A stretch of DNA of 64,000 nucleotides from Candidatus Peregrinibacteria bacterium Gr01-1014_25. GTDB lineage: Bacteria > Patescibacteriota > Gracilibacteria > Peribacterales > Peribacteraceae. The position numbers and the translations under genes were made by a program. Each line of letters starts with the position of its first letter. The stretch's first letter is position 1. Under the pieces are notes generated by a model. The model ran no database searches. It was not told the DNA's origin and worked only from the letters and a program-made list of their open reading frames with translations. This document shows positions 1-7,859 of this stretch, one piece after another. Location of the stretch: the NCBI GenBank assembly GCA_007376205.1, contig VMFU01000001.1, positions 158,661 through 222,660 of the forward strand, given 5' to 3'.

Positions 1-29
1 CAGATTCTGTTCTCCAGCGAGACACGCGC

Positions 30-1430
30 CTAGCCGACCGACCCCTCCATTTCTAATTCAATCAGACGATTCATCTCCACGGCGTATTCGAGCGGGAGCA
101 ATTTGACGATCGGCTCGATGAAGCCGTTCACGATCATTGCCGTCGCCTCGGCCTCGGGGATGCCGCGGGAGGTGAGATAGAACAAATCCTCGGCGGAGAG
201 CTTGCCGACGGTCGCTTCGTGCGCGATGGTCACGTCGTCGTTGCGGACGGCGATGTCGGGGATCGTGTCCGTGCGGCTGTCGTCGTCGAGGAGCAGCGCG
301 TCGCACGTGACGCTCGCCGTGCAGTCGTGGGCATGCGACGCGACGTGGAGTTTGCCGCGGTACACGGCCGTCCCTCCACCCTTGCTGATCGATTTGCTCA
401 CAACCGTGCTCGACGTGTGCGGCGCGAGGTGCATCACCTTGGCGCCCGTATCCTGCCACTGGCCGGCGTTCGCGAAGGCCAATCCCAGATGGTCGCAGCG
501 CGCGTGCTCGCCGACGAGCATCGAGCAGGGGTAGAGCATCGTCACGCCGCTCCCCATGTTGCCACCCACCCACTCCATCACGCCGTCCTTCTCCACGATC
601 GCGCGCTTCGTATTGAGGTTATAGGTATCGCGGCTCCAGTTCTCCACGCTCGAATAGCGGCACCGTGCGCCCGGCTTTACGAAGATCTCGACGCACCCGG
701 CGTGGAGCGCCTGCGATCCGTACTTCGGCGCCGAGCAGCCCTCGATGTAATGCACACTGGCGCCTTCGTCGACGACGATGAGCGTGTGCTCGAACTGCCC
801 CATGTTCCGCGCGTTCATGCGGAAGTACGCCTGCAGCGGCTCCTTCACGTGGACGCCTTTCGGGACGTAGAGGAATGTCCCACCGCTCCACACCGCACCG
901 TGGAGCGCGGCGAACTTGTGATCCGAGGGCGGGACGCACTTCATGAAGGAACGCCGTACAAGATCGGGGTATTGCCGCACGGCGTCGTCCATGTCGAGAA
1001 AGAGGACGCCCAAGTCTTCCCATTGTTTCTTGAGCGAGTGGTACACCACGTCCGATTCGTACTGCGCGCCGACGCCGGCGAGGACTTTGCGTTCCGCTTC
1101 GGGAATGCCGAGGCGGTCGTACACCCGGCGAATCTCCGCGGGCACTTTGGCCCAGTCGTCCGTGTTCCGCGCGCCGGATCGAGCATAGTAGACGATATCG
1201 TCGAGATTGAGCGCCGATAGATCCGCACCCCACGCGGGCATGGGCTTCTCGCGGAAGATGCGCAGGCTCTCGAGGCGATGCTGCAACATCCACGCCGGCT
1301 CCCGCTTGTCCGCGCTGATCTTGCGGACCAGCGCCTCATCCACCCCCTTGCGTGTGCCCTTGAGGTACGGCGCGGGGTTGGACTCGTCAAAGGTGGAACG
1401 GGAGAGGCCGGAGAAGATGGCCTTAGGCAT
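30..1430 (-). CDS. sufB: Fe-S cluster assembly scaffold protein SufB
   Basis: The 466 aa length and sequence match SufB, the scaffold subunit that builds Fe-S clusters in the cytosolic SufBCD complex. The C-terminal beta-helix core carries Cys376 (in VTCDALL) and Glu405 (in HEATVG). These are 29 residues apart, the same spacing as the functional Cys405/Glu434 pair of E. coli SufB. The NGFIEP signature follows near residue 436. The start is the ATG at 1430; a TATTAT hexamer (1440-1445) ends 9 nt upstream, suggesting a very short leader. sufC lies about 2.7 kb upstream on the same strand with four unrelated genes between, so the usual sufCB adjacency is broken. sufD/sufS are not in the window and may lie beyond the left edge. 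Confidence 0.96.
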   Translation of the reverse strand: MPKAIFSGLSRSTFDESNPAPYLKGTRKGVDEALVRKISADKREPAWMLQHRLESLRIFREKPMPAWGADLSALNLDDIVYYARSGARNTDDWAKVPAEIRRVYDRLGIPEAERKVLAGVGAQYESDVVYHSLKKQWEDLGVLFLDMDDAVRQYPDLVRRSFMKCVPPSDHKFAALHGAVWSGGTFLYVPKGVHVKEPLQAYFRMNARNMGQFEHTLIVVDEGASVHYIEGCSAPKYGSQALHAGCVEIFVKPGARCRYSSVENWSRDTYNLNTKRAIVEKDGVMEWVGGNMGSGVTMLYPCSMLVGEHARCDHLGLAFANAGQWQDTGAKVMHLAPHTSSTVVSKSISKGGGTAVYRGKLHVASHAHDCTASVTCDALLLDDDSRTDTIPDIAVRNDDVTIAHEATVGKLSAEDLFYLTSRGIPEAEATAMIVNGFIEPIVKLLPLEYAVEMNRLIELEMEGSVG

Positions 1431-1477
1431 GGAAACGGGATAATACCACGCAATGCCACACCTTCCCTGAAATGCCT

Positions 1478-1513
1478 AAAAAAAGACCCGACTGCCTGCG
1501 AGAGGCAGCCGGG
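1478..1513 (-). terminator. Intrinsic terminator after the 1529-2029 gene
   Basis: Read on the minus strand there is an 11-bp stem (one G-U pair) with a CTCGC-like loop, followed directly by TCTTTTTTT. It lies just past the stop at 1529 and separates that gene from sufB. Confidence 0.8.
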
Positions 1514-1528
1514 ATCCCGTTTGAGTTG

Positions 1529-2029
1529 CTACGATGCTCGCGCAACGTGGTAGTGCCACACGAAGCCGTCGAGGAGCGCGAGCTGCAGGAGAAACTTGTG
1601 CAATAGGGGGCAGATCTCCATCTCCGCTCCTTGCTTGCCAAGATGCAGCAGTTGCCTCGCCTGCTCGATGACCACGTGATTGCCGATCCGATCGACGATC
1701 CGCTGGCCGTCGAGCCACCGGTCAAGCGTCCGTTCCGGACACATCGGGGGTTGAGCCGGCAGATGATCGCGGTAGATTTTCGCGATCGCGGAGTTCCATC
1801 CGCATGCGGCGGGGACGAAGTAGCTGCGGAGATAATCCGGCGGCGTGAGGAGATACGGATGCCTGCCCTTCTCCGCGCGCGTGATATGTTCCTCCGTTTT
1901 GCCGTCGAGACGGCAGACCGCGAAGACGCGGGGGCGGCTGCCACTGATGACGAAGTCATCGACGTTGCAGCCGTCGAGGGCGATGTTCCAACCCTCTTCG
2001 TAGCGAAGAATGAAGAACTCCCGTTGCAC
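1529..2029 (-). CDS. Hypothetical protein, 166 aa
   Basis: No family recognised. The start is GTG at 2029, chosen because a near-perfect Shine-Dalgarno (AAGGAGGT) ends 5 nt upstream; longer readings to 2161 run through the site. The protein is soluble with no signal peptide or membrane segment. It has a Trp/Tyr-rich N-terminal half (FFILRYEEGWNIALDG) and a helical C-terminal half. It is a single-gene unit closed by a strong terminator (1478-1513). Like its neighbour at 2225-2734 it has a strong SD, unlike most genes here, which have short or no leaders. Function unknown. Confidence 0.65.
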   Translation of the reverse strand: MQREFFILRYEEGWNIALDGCNVDDFVISGSRPRVFAVCRLDGKTEEHITRAEKGRHPYLLTPPDYLRSYFVPAACGWNSAIAKIYRDHLPAQPPMCPERTLDRWLDGQRIVDRIGNHVVIEQARQLLHLGKQGAEMEICPLLHKFLLQLALLDGFVWHYHVARAS

Positions 2030-2187
2030 CGAGCACCTCCTTCCGAGGTTAGAGTAAGTGAAAGAGCGAACCCAACAGGGCGGGCAGGCTACTGCAGAAA
2101 AACATGATACGCAACACCATGAAAAGGCGCGCCGAACATGCGGGTTTTGCGGGCCCCGCATGTGAGGACGCCTCCACGCTCAAAATC

Positions 2188-2212
2188 GGCGGCGGGCTTT
2201 ACGCCCGCCGCC
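2188..2212 (-). terminator. GC-rich perfect hairpin after the 2225-2734 gene
   Basis: A 10-bp perfect stem (GGCGGCGGGC / GCCCGCCGCC) with a 5-nt loop lies 12 nt past the stop of the upstream minus-strand gene. Only a short GATTTT follows, so it is a weak intrinsic terminator or an mRNA 3'-end stabiliser. Confidence 0.5.
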
Positions 2213-2224
2213 ATAAGCCGTTGG

Positions 2225-2734
2225 TCAGGCAATGCAGGGGGTCTGCATTGCCGCTGCCACCTGACACCCGTGTTCCGCCGCACGCAGGAAGACGTCTTCG
2301 GCGCATTCGTCCTTGTCGAGATATAGCCCCGTACCATGCTTGATCGAACGGAGCGCCCTCGCCAGAAGCGAGGAGGCCACGAACCCGCGGAACGCATCCG
2401 TCGGACAGAGCGCGCGATGCCAGGTGAGATCTGCTTCCGCTATGGCATCCGCGTCCGGCGCGGGGGCGCCCTGTTGCCCGTGCCCCTGTTCCCCGAGCGT
2501 AAGGCCCGTGAAGACGAGCGCTCGCAAATCCTGGTAGAGGACGGACGCCCGCCCATCGACGATGAGTGGCGTGCGACAGAGAAGCGGCGACAAGGCATCG
2601 GGCAGCGCGATGCTGCCGACGACTTTGACGGGCTCGCGCACGCTCGTACAGATGCGCTTCAGCAGAAAGTGATTGGGGAATTCGCGCGTTGCGCGCGCGC
2701 CCCCGTTCCACGCGATCAGAAACAGAGTCTGCAT
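2225..2734 (-). CDS. Hypothetical protein, 169 aa
   Basis: No family recognised. The ATG at 2734 has an AGGAGG Shine-Dalgarno 7-8 nt upstream and a good promoter at 2781-2808. The N-terminus (MQTLFLIAWNGG) could be a beta strand or a short hydrophobic segment but is not a convincing signal peptide. The rest looks like a soluble alpha/beta protein with scattered Cys residues (near 54, 113, 146, 158 and 167). It is followed by a hairpin and sits beside another SD-led orphan gene. The opposite strand also has an open frame, but without start signals. Confidence 0.6.
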   Translation of the reverse strand: MQTLFLIAWNGGARATREFPNHFLLKRICTSVREPVKVVGSIALPDALSPLLCRTPLIVDGRASVLYQDLRALVFTGLTLGEQGHGQQGAPAPDADAIAEADLTWHRALCPTDAFRGFVASSLLARALRSIKHGTGLYLDKDECAEDVFLRAAEHGCQVAAAMQTPCIA

Positions 2735-2780
2735 TCCAAAACCTCCTGTGAAGGTGAAAGGAGCGACCAAAGCTTCGAAT

Positions 2781-2808
2781 ATGTTACAAAAATATATTTT
2801 TTTGTCAA
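2781..2808 (-). promoter_or_regulatory. Sigma70-type promoter for the 2225-2734 gene
   Basis: On the minus strand, -35 TTGACA (2808-2803) is separated by 16 nt of A/T-rich DNA from -10 TAACAT (2786-2781). The ATG is about 47 nt further on. Confidence 0.6.
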
Positions 2809-2816
2809 TTCCCGAC

Positions 2817-2846
2817 AGAGGGGTCCGGTATCTGCCGGGCCCCTCT
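2817..2846 (-). terminator. Hairpin downstream of the SIMPL gene
   Basis: An 11-bp imperfect stem (AGAGGGG-CCGG against CCGG-CCCCTCT, one internal mismatch) with a 6-nt loop lies just beyond the stop at 2869. There is no U-run directly after it, so termination is only likely. Confidence 0.45.
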
Positions 2847-2868
2847 CGCATTCGCAACAGTGAATTCC

Positions 2869-3612
2869 TTACCGCAGCTCGTATGTCAGGACCACGCTCA
2901 ACCGGACTTCCTGCTCGCCGGCGGGGACCGGCACGCCACCACCACCGCCCATGCCGTCAGCCATCATTGCCTTTTCGTACATCGGCACCGGCGGGCCGCC
3001 GAACGATCCCTCGTTGTAAGCCTTGAGTTTGCCGAGTGACTTGCCCAGCTGCGCCGCCAGCGCGGAGGCCTTGGCCTTGGCCTTGGCAATCGCCTCGTTG
3101 CGCGCCTGCGTTCGCAACTCCTCGGGATCGTCGATCGTGAAACTCACGTCGCCGACTTGGTTCGCGCCCGCGGCCGTCGCATCGGAGAGCACCTTGCCGA
3201 TCGTGTCGAGATTGCGAACCTTCACGCGCAGCGACTGGCTCGCCTCGAAGCCCTGCGGCACCTGTCGACCGTCGACCCAATCGTAGGCTGGATTGAGCCA
3301 GAGCGATTCGGTACGGATGTCTTTGGCATCGATCCCCGCTGCCTTCACCGCTGTGATGATCGCCTCCATGTCCTTGCGAAGTTTTTCCATCGCAGCCTGC
3401 GCCGTCTTCTGACGTCCGGTCTGGATGCCGAAGGAGAGCTGCGCGATGTCGGGAGCCGCCGACACGCGACCGTCGCCGTCGACGGAAATCTGGAGCGGCT
3501 GGTAGCCGCGGACTTCGACGTGCTTGCCGGCGATGAACGCAAGGCCGGCAATGACAACGACGGTGATCGGCAGCCAGACGGGCGGCCGGAGATTGAGAGT
3601 ATGTTCATCCAT
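2869..3612 (-). CDS. SIMPL-domain (DUF541, YggE-like) membrane-anchored protein
   Basis: The 247 aa protein has an N-terminal transmembrane anchor (about residues 13-30) followed by one SIMPL/DUF541 domain. Family hallmarks are the early VDGDGRVSAAPDIAQLSFGI segment, the central FEASQSLRVKV strand and the conserved RNEAIAKAKAKASALAAQLG helix. SIMPL proteins are periplasmic or extracytoplasmic and are linked to stress resistance in some bacteria; the biochemical role is unclear. A Met/Gly-rich loop near the C-terminus precedes the last strand. The ATG at 3612 puts the anchor at the N-terminus; an in-frame GTG at 3684 would add 24 residues. Confidence 0.85.
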   Translation of the reverse strand: MDEHTLNLRPPVWLPITVVVIAGLAFIAGKHVEVRGYQPLQISVDGDGRVSAAPDIAQLSFGIQTGRQKTAQAAMEKLRKDMEAIITAVKAAGIDAKDIRTESLWLNPAYDWVDGRQVPQGFEASQSLRVKVRNLDTIGKVLSDATAAGANQVGDVSFTIDDPEELRTQARNEAIAKAKAKASALAAQLGKSLGKLKAYNEGSFGGPPVPMYEKAMMADGMGGGGGVPVPAGEQEVRLSVVLTYELR

Positions 3613-3722
3613 ACGGAGGGGGGAGGAGAAAAAAGTGTACGTCATGTCGGGGCGGCGGGGAAGACTTCTCCGCTGCTCGACCACAGCCTATGACGCTCGA
3701 ACGGGCAAATTCTTACAGCACA

Positions 3723-4130
3723 TCATTCTCGTACATCGTTTTCCTGCCGCATCGGCAGTGTCACTGCTCCTTTTTTGCAACCGGTGAGACACCGCAATTC
3801 CACGACCGTACGATCCGCCACGGCATCGACGGTCGGGAAAGGAATCGGCCACAAACCTCGGTCCAAAGCGATCTGCTCGCACTCCATCGCCACGAACCGC
3901 CTCGCGCTGTCCCTCGCCTTCATGATCATCGCCTTCAAAATCGCCTCCAACTCCTTGCGACGTTCGGGCGTCTGCCAGCGCCACAAGCCAAGATCCCGCT
4001 CAAGATCATCAAGAACGCTTTGTCCCGCGGTAATGCCGCACTCCGCCGCCCACCGACAATGCTCGCAGCGATGCTTGTGCATCGCTGTCCATTCATAGAA
4101 CGACGGCTTCCCACAGGCAAGACCATTCAC
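3723..4130 (-). CDS. Small cysteine-rich protein coupled to sufC
   Basis: The 135 aa protein has its ATG overlapping the sufC stop by 4 nt (ATGA), so the two are probably translationally coupled. It has Cys22-x2-Cys25-x5-Cys31 preceded by His18/His20, a later Cys84, and Cys114-x3-Cys118 near the C-terminus. This arrangement could bind an Fe-S cluster or zinc. No family is recognised. The tight link to sufC suggests a role in Fe-S assembly or delivery, but that is inference from context. The remainder is helical (LERDLGLWRWQTPERRKELEAILKAM). Confidence 0.75.
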   Translation of the reverse strand: MNGLACGKPSFYEWTAMHKHRCEHCRWAAECGITAGQSVLDDLERDLGLWRWQTPERRKELEAILKAMIMKARDSARRFVAMECEQIALDRGLWPIPFPTVDAVADRTVVELRCLTGCKKGAVTLPMRQENDVRE

Positions 4131-4930
4131 GCTCCAGCGTCGAGGGCAATGGCGGAGGCATCGTCGCGCACGCCGTACCGCGCGTATCCCTCGCGTTCCA
4201 GGCGGTGCGCCAGCGCGGGGCCGCCGCTCTCGACGATTGCGCCGCGGACCATCACGTGGACGCGGTCGGGACGGAGATGTTCCAGGATACGCGCATAGTG
4301 CGTCACCACGATGGCCGCGAAGTTCGGGTCTCGCTCACGCTGCCGCTGCACGCCGGCGGCGACGATCTTGAGTGCGTCGACATCAAGGCCGCTGTCGGTT
4401 TCGTCGAGGAGCGCGAGCGCGGGCTGGAGCACGAGAAGTTGGAGGATTTCCGCCTTCTTCTTCTCGCCGCCGGAAAATCCCTTGTTGACGCTCCGATCGG
4501 CGAACGCGGGGTCCATGTGTAGAGCCGCCAGCTCGGCTACGAGGAGACTTTGGAACCGTACGGGAGTGATGCGGCTCTCCCCGCGCGCCTGGCGCTGCGC
4601 GTTGAGCGCCGCCAGCAGGAAGCTCCGCAGTGTTACGCCCGCGATTTCGCGCGGGTACTGAAACGCAAGGAAGAGTCCCGCCTGCGCCCGCTCGTGCGGC
4701 TGCAGGGCAAGTAGATTTTTCCCCCGCAGCTGCACTCTGCACTCTGCACTCTGCACTTCATATGCAGGATGTCCCGCCAGCGCGTGCACAAGCGTCGATT
4801 TACCCGAGCCGTTTGGCCCCATGATCGCATGGACTTCGCCCGCGCGAACGGCGAGGTCGACGCCGCGCACGATCGCGGTGCCGTCGACCGAAACGTGCAG
4901 GTTGGTGATGGAGAGGAGAGGTTTGGGCAC
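4127..4930 (-). CDS. sufC: SufC, ATPase of the SUF Fe-S assembly complex
   Basis: The 267 aa ABC-type ATPase works with SufB and SufD in cytosolic Fe-S cluster assembly. Walker A GPNGSGKS is at residues 38-45, the LSGG-like signature FSGGEKKK at 151-158, Walker B ALLDETD near 173-179 followed by SGLD, and the switch His at 211. The SufC-specific LFLAFQYP motif is near 86-93. The loop after HPAYEV (residues 57-70) is encoded by four tandem TGCACTC-type heptamers, giving an unusual VQSAECRVQ segment. The divergent ferredoxin gene shares its upstream spacer, which holds a 9-mer palindrome. Confidence 0.96.
   Translation of the reverse strand: MPKPLLSITNLHVSVDGTAIVRGVDLAVRAGEVHAIMGPNGSGKSTLVHALAGHPAYEVQSAECRVQLRGKNLLALQPHERAQAGLFLAFQYPREIAGVTLRSFLLAALNAQRQARGESRITPVRFQSLLVAELAALHMDPAFADRSVNKGFSGGEKKKAEILQLLVLQPALALLDETDSGLDVDALKIVAAGVQRQRERDPNFAAIVVTHYARILEHLRPDRVHVMVRGAIVESGGPALAHRLEREGYARYGVRDDASAIALDAGA
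4731..4758 (-). repeat. 4 x 7-bp tandem repeat inside sufC
   Basis: Three TGCACTC units and one TGCACTT (plus-strand reading) run without interruption for 28 bp. They encode the variable loop following the conserved HPAYEV of SufC. Related 28-bp heptamer tracts occur in murG, murB and dnaE. Confidence 0.85.
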
Positions 4931-4952
4931 GCGGAGGAGTGGGGTATGCAGA

Positions 4953-5051
4953 GTACGTAAGGTGGGTAAAGTAGGTACGGTATGTACGGTAGGTCGCAGA
5001 GCGGTGTTTGAAACCTACTGTACCTACTATACCTTCAGTACCCACCGTACC
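4953..5051. repeat. Palindrome with 9-mer periodic arms between sufC and ferredoxin
   Basis: The left arm is five degenerate 9-mers of form GTnnGTnnn (4953-4997). The right arm is four 9-mers of form ACCnnCnnT plus a partial unit (5013-5051). The arms are imperfect reverse complements, so the spacer can form a long hairpin. It lies between two divergent genes and so covers both upstream regions. Confidence 0.85.
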
Positions 5052-5056
5052 TCCCC

Positions 5057-5344
5057 ATGCCCAAAATCACCTTCCAGTACGCCGGCGTGACGAAGACCGT
5101 CGATGCCAAGAGCGGCGAGTCGCTGCTGAAGATCGCGCTCGATAACGGCATCCCCATGGAGCATGCCTGCGGCGGGAACGGCTTCTGCACAACCTGCATG
5201 TGCACGGTGAAATCGGGCGGGCAGAACCTCGCCCCGCGCACGGACCGTGAAGAGCACATGGGCATCACAAGCGACCCGTACCGCCTGGGGTGCCAGACGA
5301 GAGTGACGGGGGATGGGGACGTGGAGATTGAAGTGAGCGTATGA
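5057..5344 (+). CDS. 2Fe-2S ferredoxin
   Basis: The 95 aa protein is a plant/adrenodoxin-type ferredoxin for electron transfer. Cluster ligands are Cys38, Cys44, Cys47 and Cys79 in the CGGNGFCTTC pattern plus a distal LGCQT; Cys49 is an extra cysteine. Length is normal for the family. It is divergent from sufC, which suggests it supplies electrons to, or receives a cluster from, the SUF machinery. There is no clear Shine-Dalgarno; the 5' region is the 9-mer palindrome, whose right arm ends 5 nt before the ATG. Confidence 0.93.
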   Translation: MPKITFQYAGVTKTVDAKSGESLLKIALDNGIPMEHACGGNGFCTTCMCTVKSGGQNLAPRTDREEHMGITSDPYRLGCQTRVTGDGDVEIEVSV

Positions 5345-5369
5345 AGCTGTCGAAGTTTCCGGTGCTTTT

Positions 5370-6143
5370 TCACGCTCCCACCAATTGTCCGCTGAAGGAT
5401 TTGATTTTCGCCTTCACCTCTTCGTCGTACGGTTCGAGACGATTGATGCGCCGGTAGGTCTCTTCGGCTTTGTCGACCCAGTTGAGCTGCACGTAGCACT
5501 CGGCGAGTAGGTGGAGAAGCTGCGTGTCGCGCGAGAGGTGCGCGCAGGCCTTCTCGAGCAGTGGGGCGGCTTCCTCGAAACGCTGTGCGGCGATGCAGGC
5601 GCGACCGAGTGCGGCGCAGCGCTCGGGATTCTTCGGGTCGCGGTTGAGCGCTTCCTGATAGGCATAGCAGGCATCGACGTACTTGGCCTGCTTGTAGTAC
5701 GCCAAGCCAAGGTTGGCGTGGAACGACACGTCGTCGCGCTGCTGGAGCAATTCCTTGTAGAGCGCCTCCGCTTTGGATTCGCGGTCCGTCGTGAGATACA
5801 GCTTCGCCAGTTGGGCCTGGACGTCGACAGCGCGGGGCTGGATCGTGAGTCCCTGAATGAGCATGCGCTCGACATCGGCGAGCTTGTCCTGGGACCACGC
5901 CTTGTCGGCGTCGCGCAGAAGGCGGCGAACCTGCTGCAACTCGATCGCCGATATGCGCGGACTCTTTGCAGGGCGCTGCGTGGGGGTTTCCTCAAGGAGA
6001 ACCGCGCCGCGTTCCTCGGCGGCCTCCAGACGCTGGCGAACGCTGCGGACGAAACGGCGGACGAATCGCTGGCGCAGGAGAACTTTGCCTCCCAGGAGGA
6101 GGGCGAGCAGCGATACGGAGCCGATGAAGACGATGAGGTACAC
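5370..6143 (-). CDS. Membrane-anchored TPR protein
   Basis: The protein has about 257 aa with an N-terminal transmembrane segment (residues 2-22). A basic stretch follows (QRFVRRFVRSVRQR). At least four tetratricopeptide repeats cover about residues 85-250, visible as A-x-Y-x2-G/A-x11-A-x2-P patterns (FHANLGLAYYKQAKYVDACYAYQEALNRDP). Such proteins scaffold envelope complexes; the partner is unknown. The start is taken as GTG at 6143; a TTG at 6146 would add one residue. It precedes lspA on the opposite transcriptional path from ftsW. Confidence 0.85.
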   Translation of the reverse strand: MYLIVFIGSVSLLALLLGGKVLLRQRFVRRFVRSVRQRLEAAEERGAVLLEETPTQRPAKSPRISAIELQQVRRLLRDADKAWSQDKLADVERMLIQGLTIQPRAVDVQAQLAKLYLTTDRESKAEALYKELLQQRDDVSFHANLGLAYYKQAKYVDACYAYQEALNRDPKNPERCAALGRACIAAQRFEEAAPLLEKACAHLSRDTQLLHLLAECYVQLNWVDKAEETYRRINRLEPYDEEVKAKIKSFSGQLVGA

Positions 6144-6172
6144 CAAAGGTGCTCAACGGGGAGACCGTGATG

Positions 6173-6643
6173 CTAGCGAGGAGTGACGGTGTGGGCAAGG
6201 CCCGCCTGCCCGGCGGGCGGGACAGGGCGACGCCATTCCCGTAGGAGCAGCAGGACGCCGATCGTGATGCAGCTGTCGGCGATATTGAAGACAGGGAAGG
6301 CCCCGACGCGGAAATAATCCGTCACCAAACCGTCGCCGATGCGGTCGAGGAGATTCACGATCGCGCCGCCCATGATGAGTCCGAAGCCGACCGCTCCGGC
6401 TGTCATGTGCCGCGCCGAGCGCCACGCCGCCACGCCGACGCACGCCAGTGCGGTGATGATGAGGAGTCCCTGCATCCCGGTGGGGAGCTGCACGCCGAAC
6501 GCAACCCCCGGGTTCTGCACGGGACGCAGAGAGATTGCAGTCGTTATGAGAGGGATGTCCGTCACGAGAAGAACATCCGCGAGGATCTTGCCCGCAATAG
6601 CCAGGATCACGCTGCCGACGAAGGCAACCCAGAAACGCCGCAT
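6173..6643 (-). CDS. lspA: Lipoprotein signal peptidase (signal peptidase II)
   Basis: This 156 aa inner-membrane aspartyl protease cleaves prolipoprotein signal peptides. The family motifs are present: NPGVAFG (residues 44-50), GGAIVNLLDR with catalytic Asp100, and FPVFNIADS with catalytic Asp123. Four hydrophobic segments fit the family. A likely substrate in this window is the cyclophilin lipoprotein at 8965. The C-terminal tail (PVPPAGQAG) is encoded by a GC-rich palindrome. It is divergent from ftsW with a 25-nt spacer. Confidence 0.93.
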   Translation of the reverse strand: MRRFWVAFVGSVILAIAGKILADVLLVTDIPLITTAISLRPVQNPGVAFGVQLPTGMQGLLIITALACVGVAAWRSARHMTAGAVGFGLIMGGAIVNLLDRIGDGLVTDYFRVGAFPVFNIADSCITIGVLLLLREWRRPVPPAGQAGLAHTVTPR

Positions 6644-6651
6644 GCCGCCAT

Positions 6652-6659
6652 GCTATCAT
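6652..6659 (+). promoter_or_regulatory. Extended -10 just upstream of ftsW
   Basis: TGCTATCAT carries an extended -10 (TG at 6651-6652, TATCAT 6654-6659). The ATG at 6669 follows after 9 nt, implying an almost leaderless transcript. No clear -35. Confidence 0.45.
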
Positions 6660-6668
6660 CACTGCCTC

Positions 6669-7859
6669 ATGCTGCGTCGCGTCGACCTCCTCCTCCTCGG
6701 CATCGCCGTGGGCCTGACGCTGTTCGGCCTGGCGATGATCGCCAGCGTCAGCGTCTTCGACAGTTACCAGCTGACATCGCGGTTGGCCGAGCGCGGGCTG
6801 CGCTCCGAACCGACGAACGCCTTCTACCTGATCCGCAGCGCGGTGAACGCCGCGATCGCCCTGGGAGCCATGGGACTGGTCATGCTCGTGCCGTACCGCC
6901 TATGGGAGCGCCTCGCACGTCCGCTATTCCTCCTGACATTCATCCTGCTCATCGCGGTCTTCCTCCCGGGCATCGGCAACAACTACGGCACCGCGTACAG
7001 CTGGCTCGTGATCGGCGGATTCTCCATCCAGCCAACGGAATTCCTCAAGCTCACGCTGATCTTCTACCTGGCCGTCTGGCTGCAGAAGAAGGAGCAGCTG
7101 ATCGGCACATTCAAGGAGGGATTCCTGCCGTTCGTGACACTCCTCCTGCTGTCGACCATGCTCGTCGCGCTACAACCGGACCTTGGGTCGTTCCTCGTCC
7201 TGGGATCGATCGCCGCAGCGATGTTCTTCATCGCCGGCGGCAACCTCCTGCACCTCCTGGCGGGCGGCGCGCTCGCCGCCGTGATGGGACTGCCGCTCAT
7301 CTTGAGCAAGGATTACGTCCGCGACCGCTTCCAAGCGTTCCTCAACCCCACGGATGTCGCCATCGCCGATACCATCGGCTTCCAAGTGAAGCAGGCGCTG
7401 ATCGCCGTCGGCCGCGGCGGGGTGTTCGGGGTAGGGTACGGCAAGTCGATCCAGAAGTTCGGGTACCTGCCCGAGGCGAAAGCGGACATGATTTTCGCGG
7501 CGATGGGCGAAGAGCTCGGCTTTCTGCGGCTCATCATCGTCCTCACGCTCTACGCAACTCTCGTCTACCGCGGCTACAAAATCGCCTCGGAGGCGCCCGA
7601 CCGGTTCGGATTCCTCGTCGCCATGGGCATCTCGACGTGGATCGCCGTGCAGACAATTCTGAATGTCTCCGTGAACATTGCCCTCTTCCCGCTCACCGGA
7701 TTGACGCTGCCCTTCATTAGCTACGGCGGATCGTCGCTGCTCGCGCTGCTCATCGGCGTCGGCATTCTCCTGAATATTTCCGCGCAATCGCATAGTGCCG
7801 CGGCCGAGCTGCGCCGGGGGCGCAGCGGCGGTTTCTGGTTTCCTCTCACCGGACGGTGA
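6669..7859 (+). CDS. ftsW: FtsW/RodA-type SEDS glycosyltransferase
   Basis: The 396 aa polytopic membrane protein is of the SEDS family, peptidoglycan polymerases that act with class b PBPs in division (FtsW) or elongation (RodA). About ten transmembrane segments are visible. The family C-terminal signature GLTLPFISYGGSSLL is near residues 340-354. The catalytic-region WLVIGGFSIQPTEFLK is near 112-127. The 4-nt overlap with murG (GTGA) and a dcw-like order favour FtsW over RodA. The start is the ATG at 6669, close behind a -10 element. Confidence 0.9.
   Translation: MLRRVDLLLLGIAVGLTLFGLAMIASVSVFDSYQLTSRLAERGLRSEPTNAFYLIRSAVNAAIALGAMGLVMLVPYRLWERLARPLFLLTFILLIAVFLPGIGNNYGTAYSWLVIGGFSIQPTEFLKLTLIFYLAVWLQKKEQLIGTFKEGFLPFVTLLLLSTMLVALQPDLGSFLVLGSIAAAMFFIAGGNLLHLLAGGALAAVMGLPLILSKDYVRDRFQAFLNPTDVAIADTIGFQVKQALIAVGRGGVFGVGYGKSIQKFGYLPEAKADMIFAAMGEELGFLRLIIVLTLYATLVYRGYKIASEAPDRFGFLVAMGISTWIAVQTILNVSVNIALFPLTGLTLPFISYGGSSLLALLIGVGILLNISAQSHSAAAELRRGRSGGFWFPLTGR

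Noticed and set aside
219-1220. 333 aa open frame on the plus strand
   Set aside because: It lies wholly antisense to sufB, whose motifs are certain; the frame is a GC-rich shadow.
1631-2107. 158 aa plus-strand frame opposite the 166 aa gene
   Set aside because: The minus-strand gene has an AAGGAGGT site and a terminator; the plus frame has neither.
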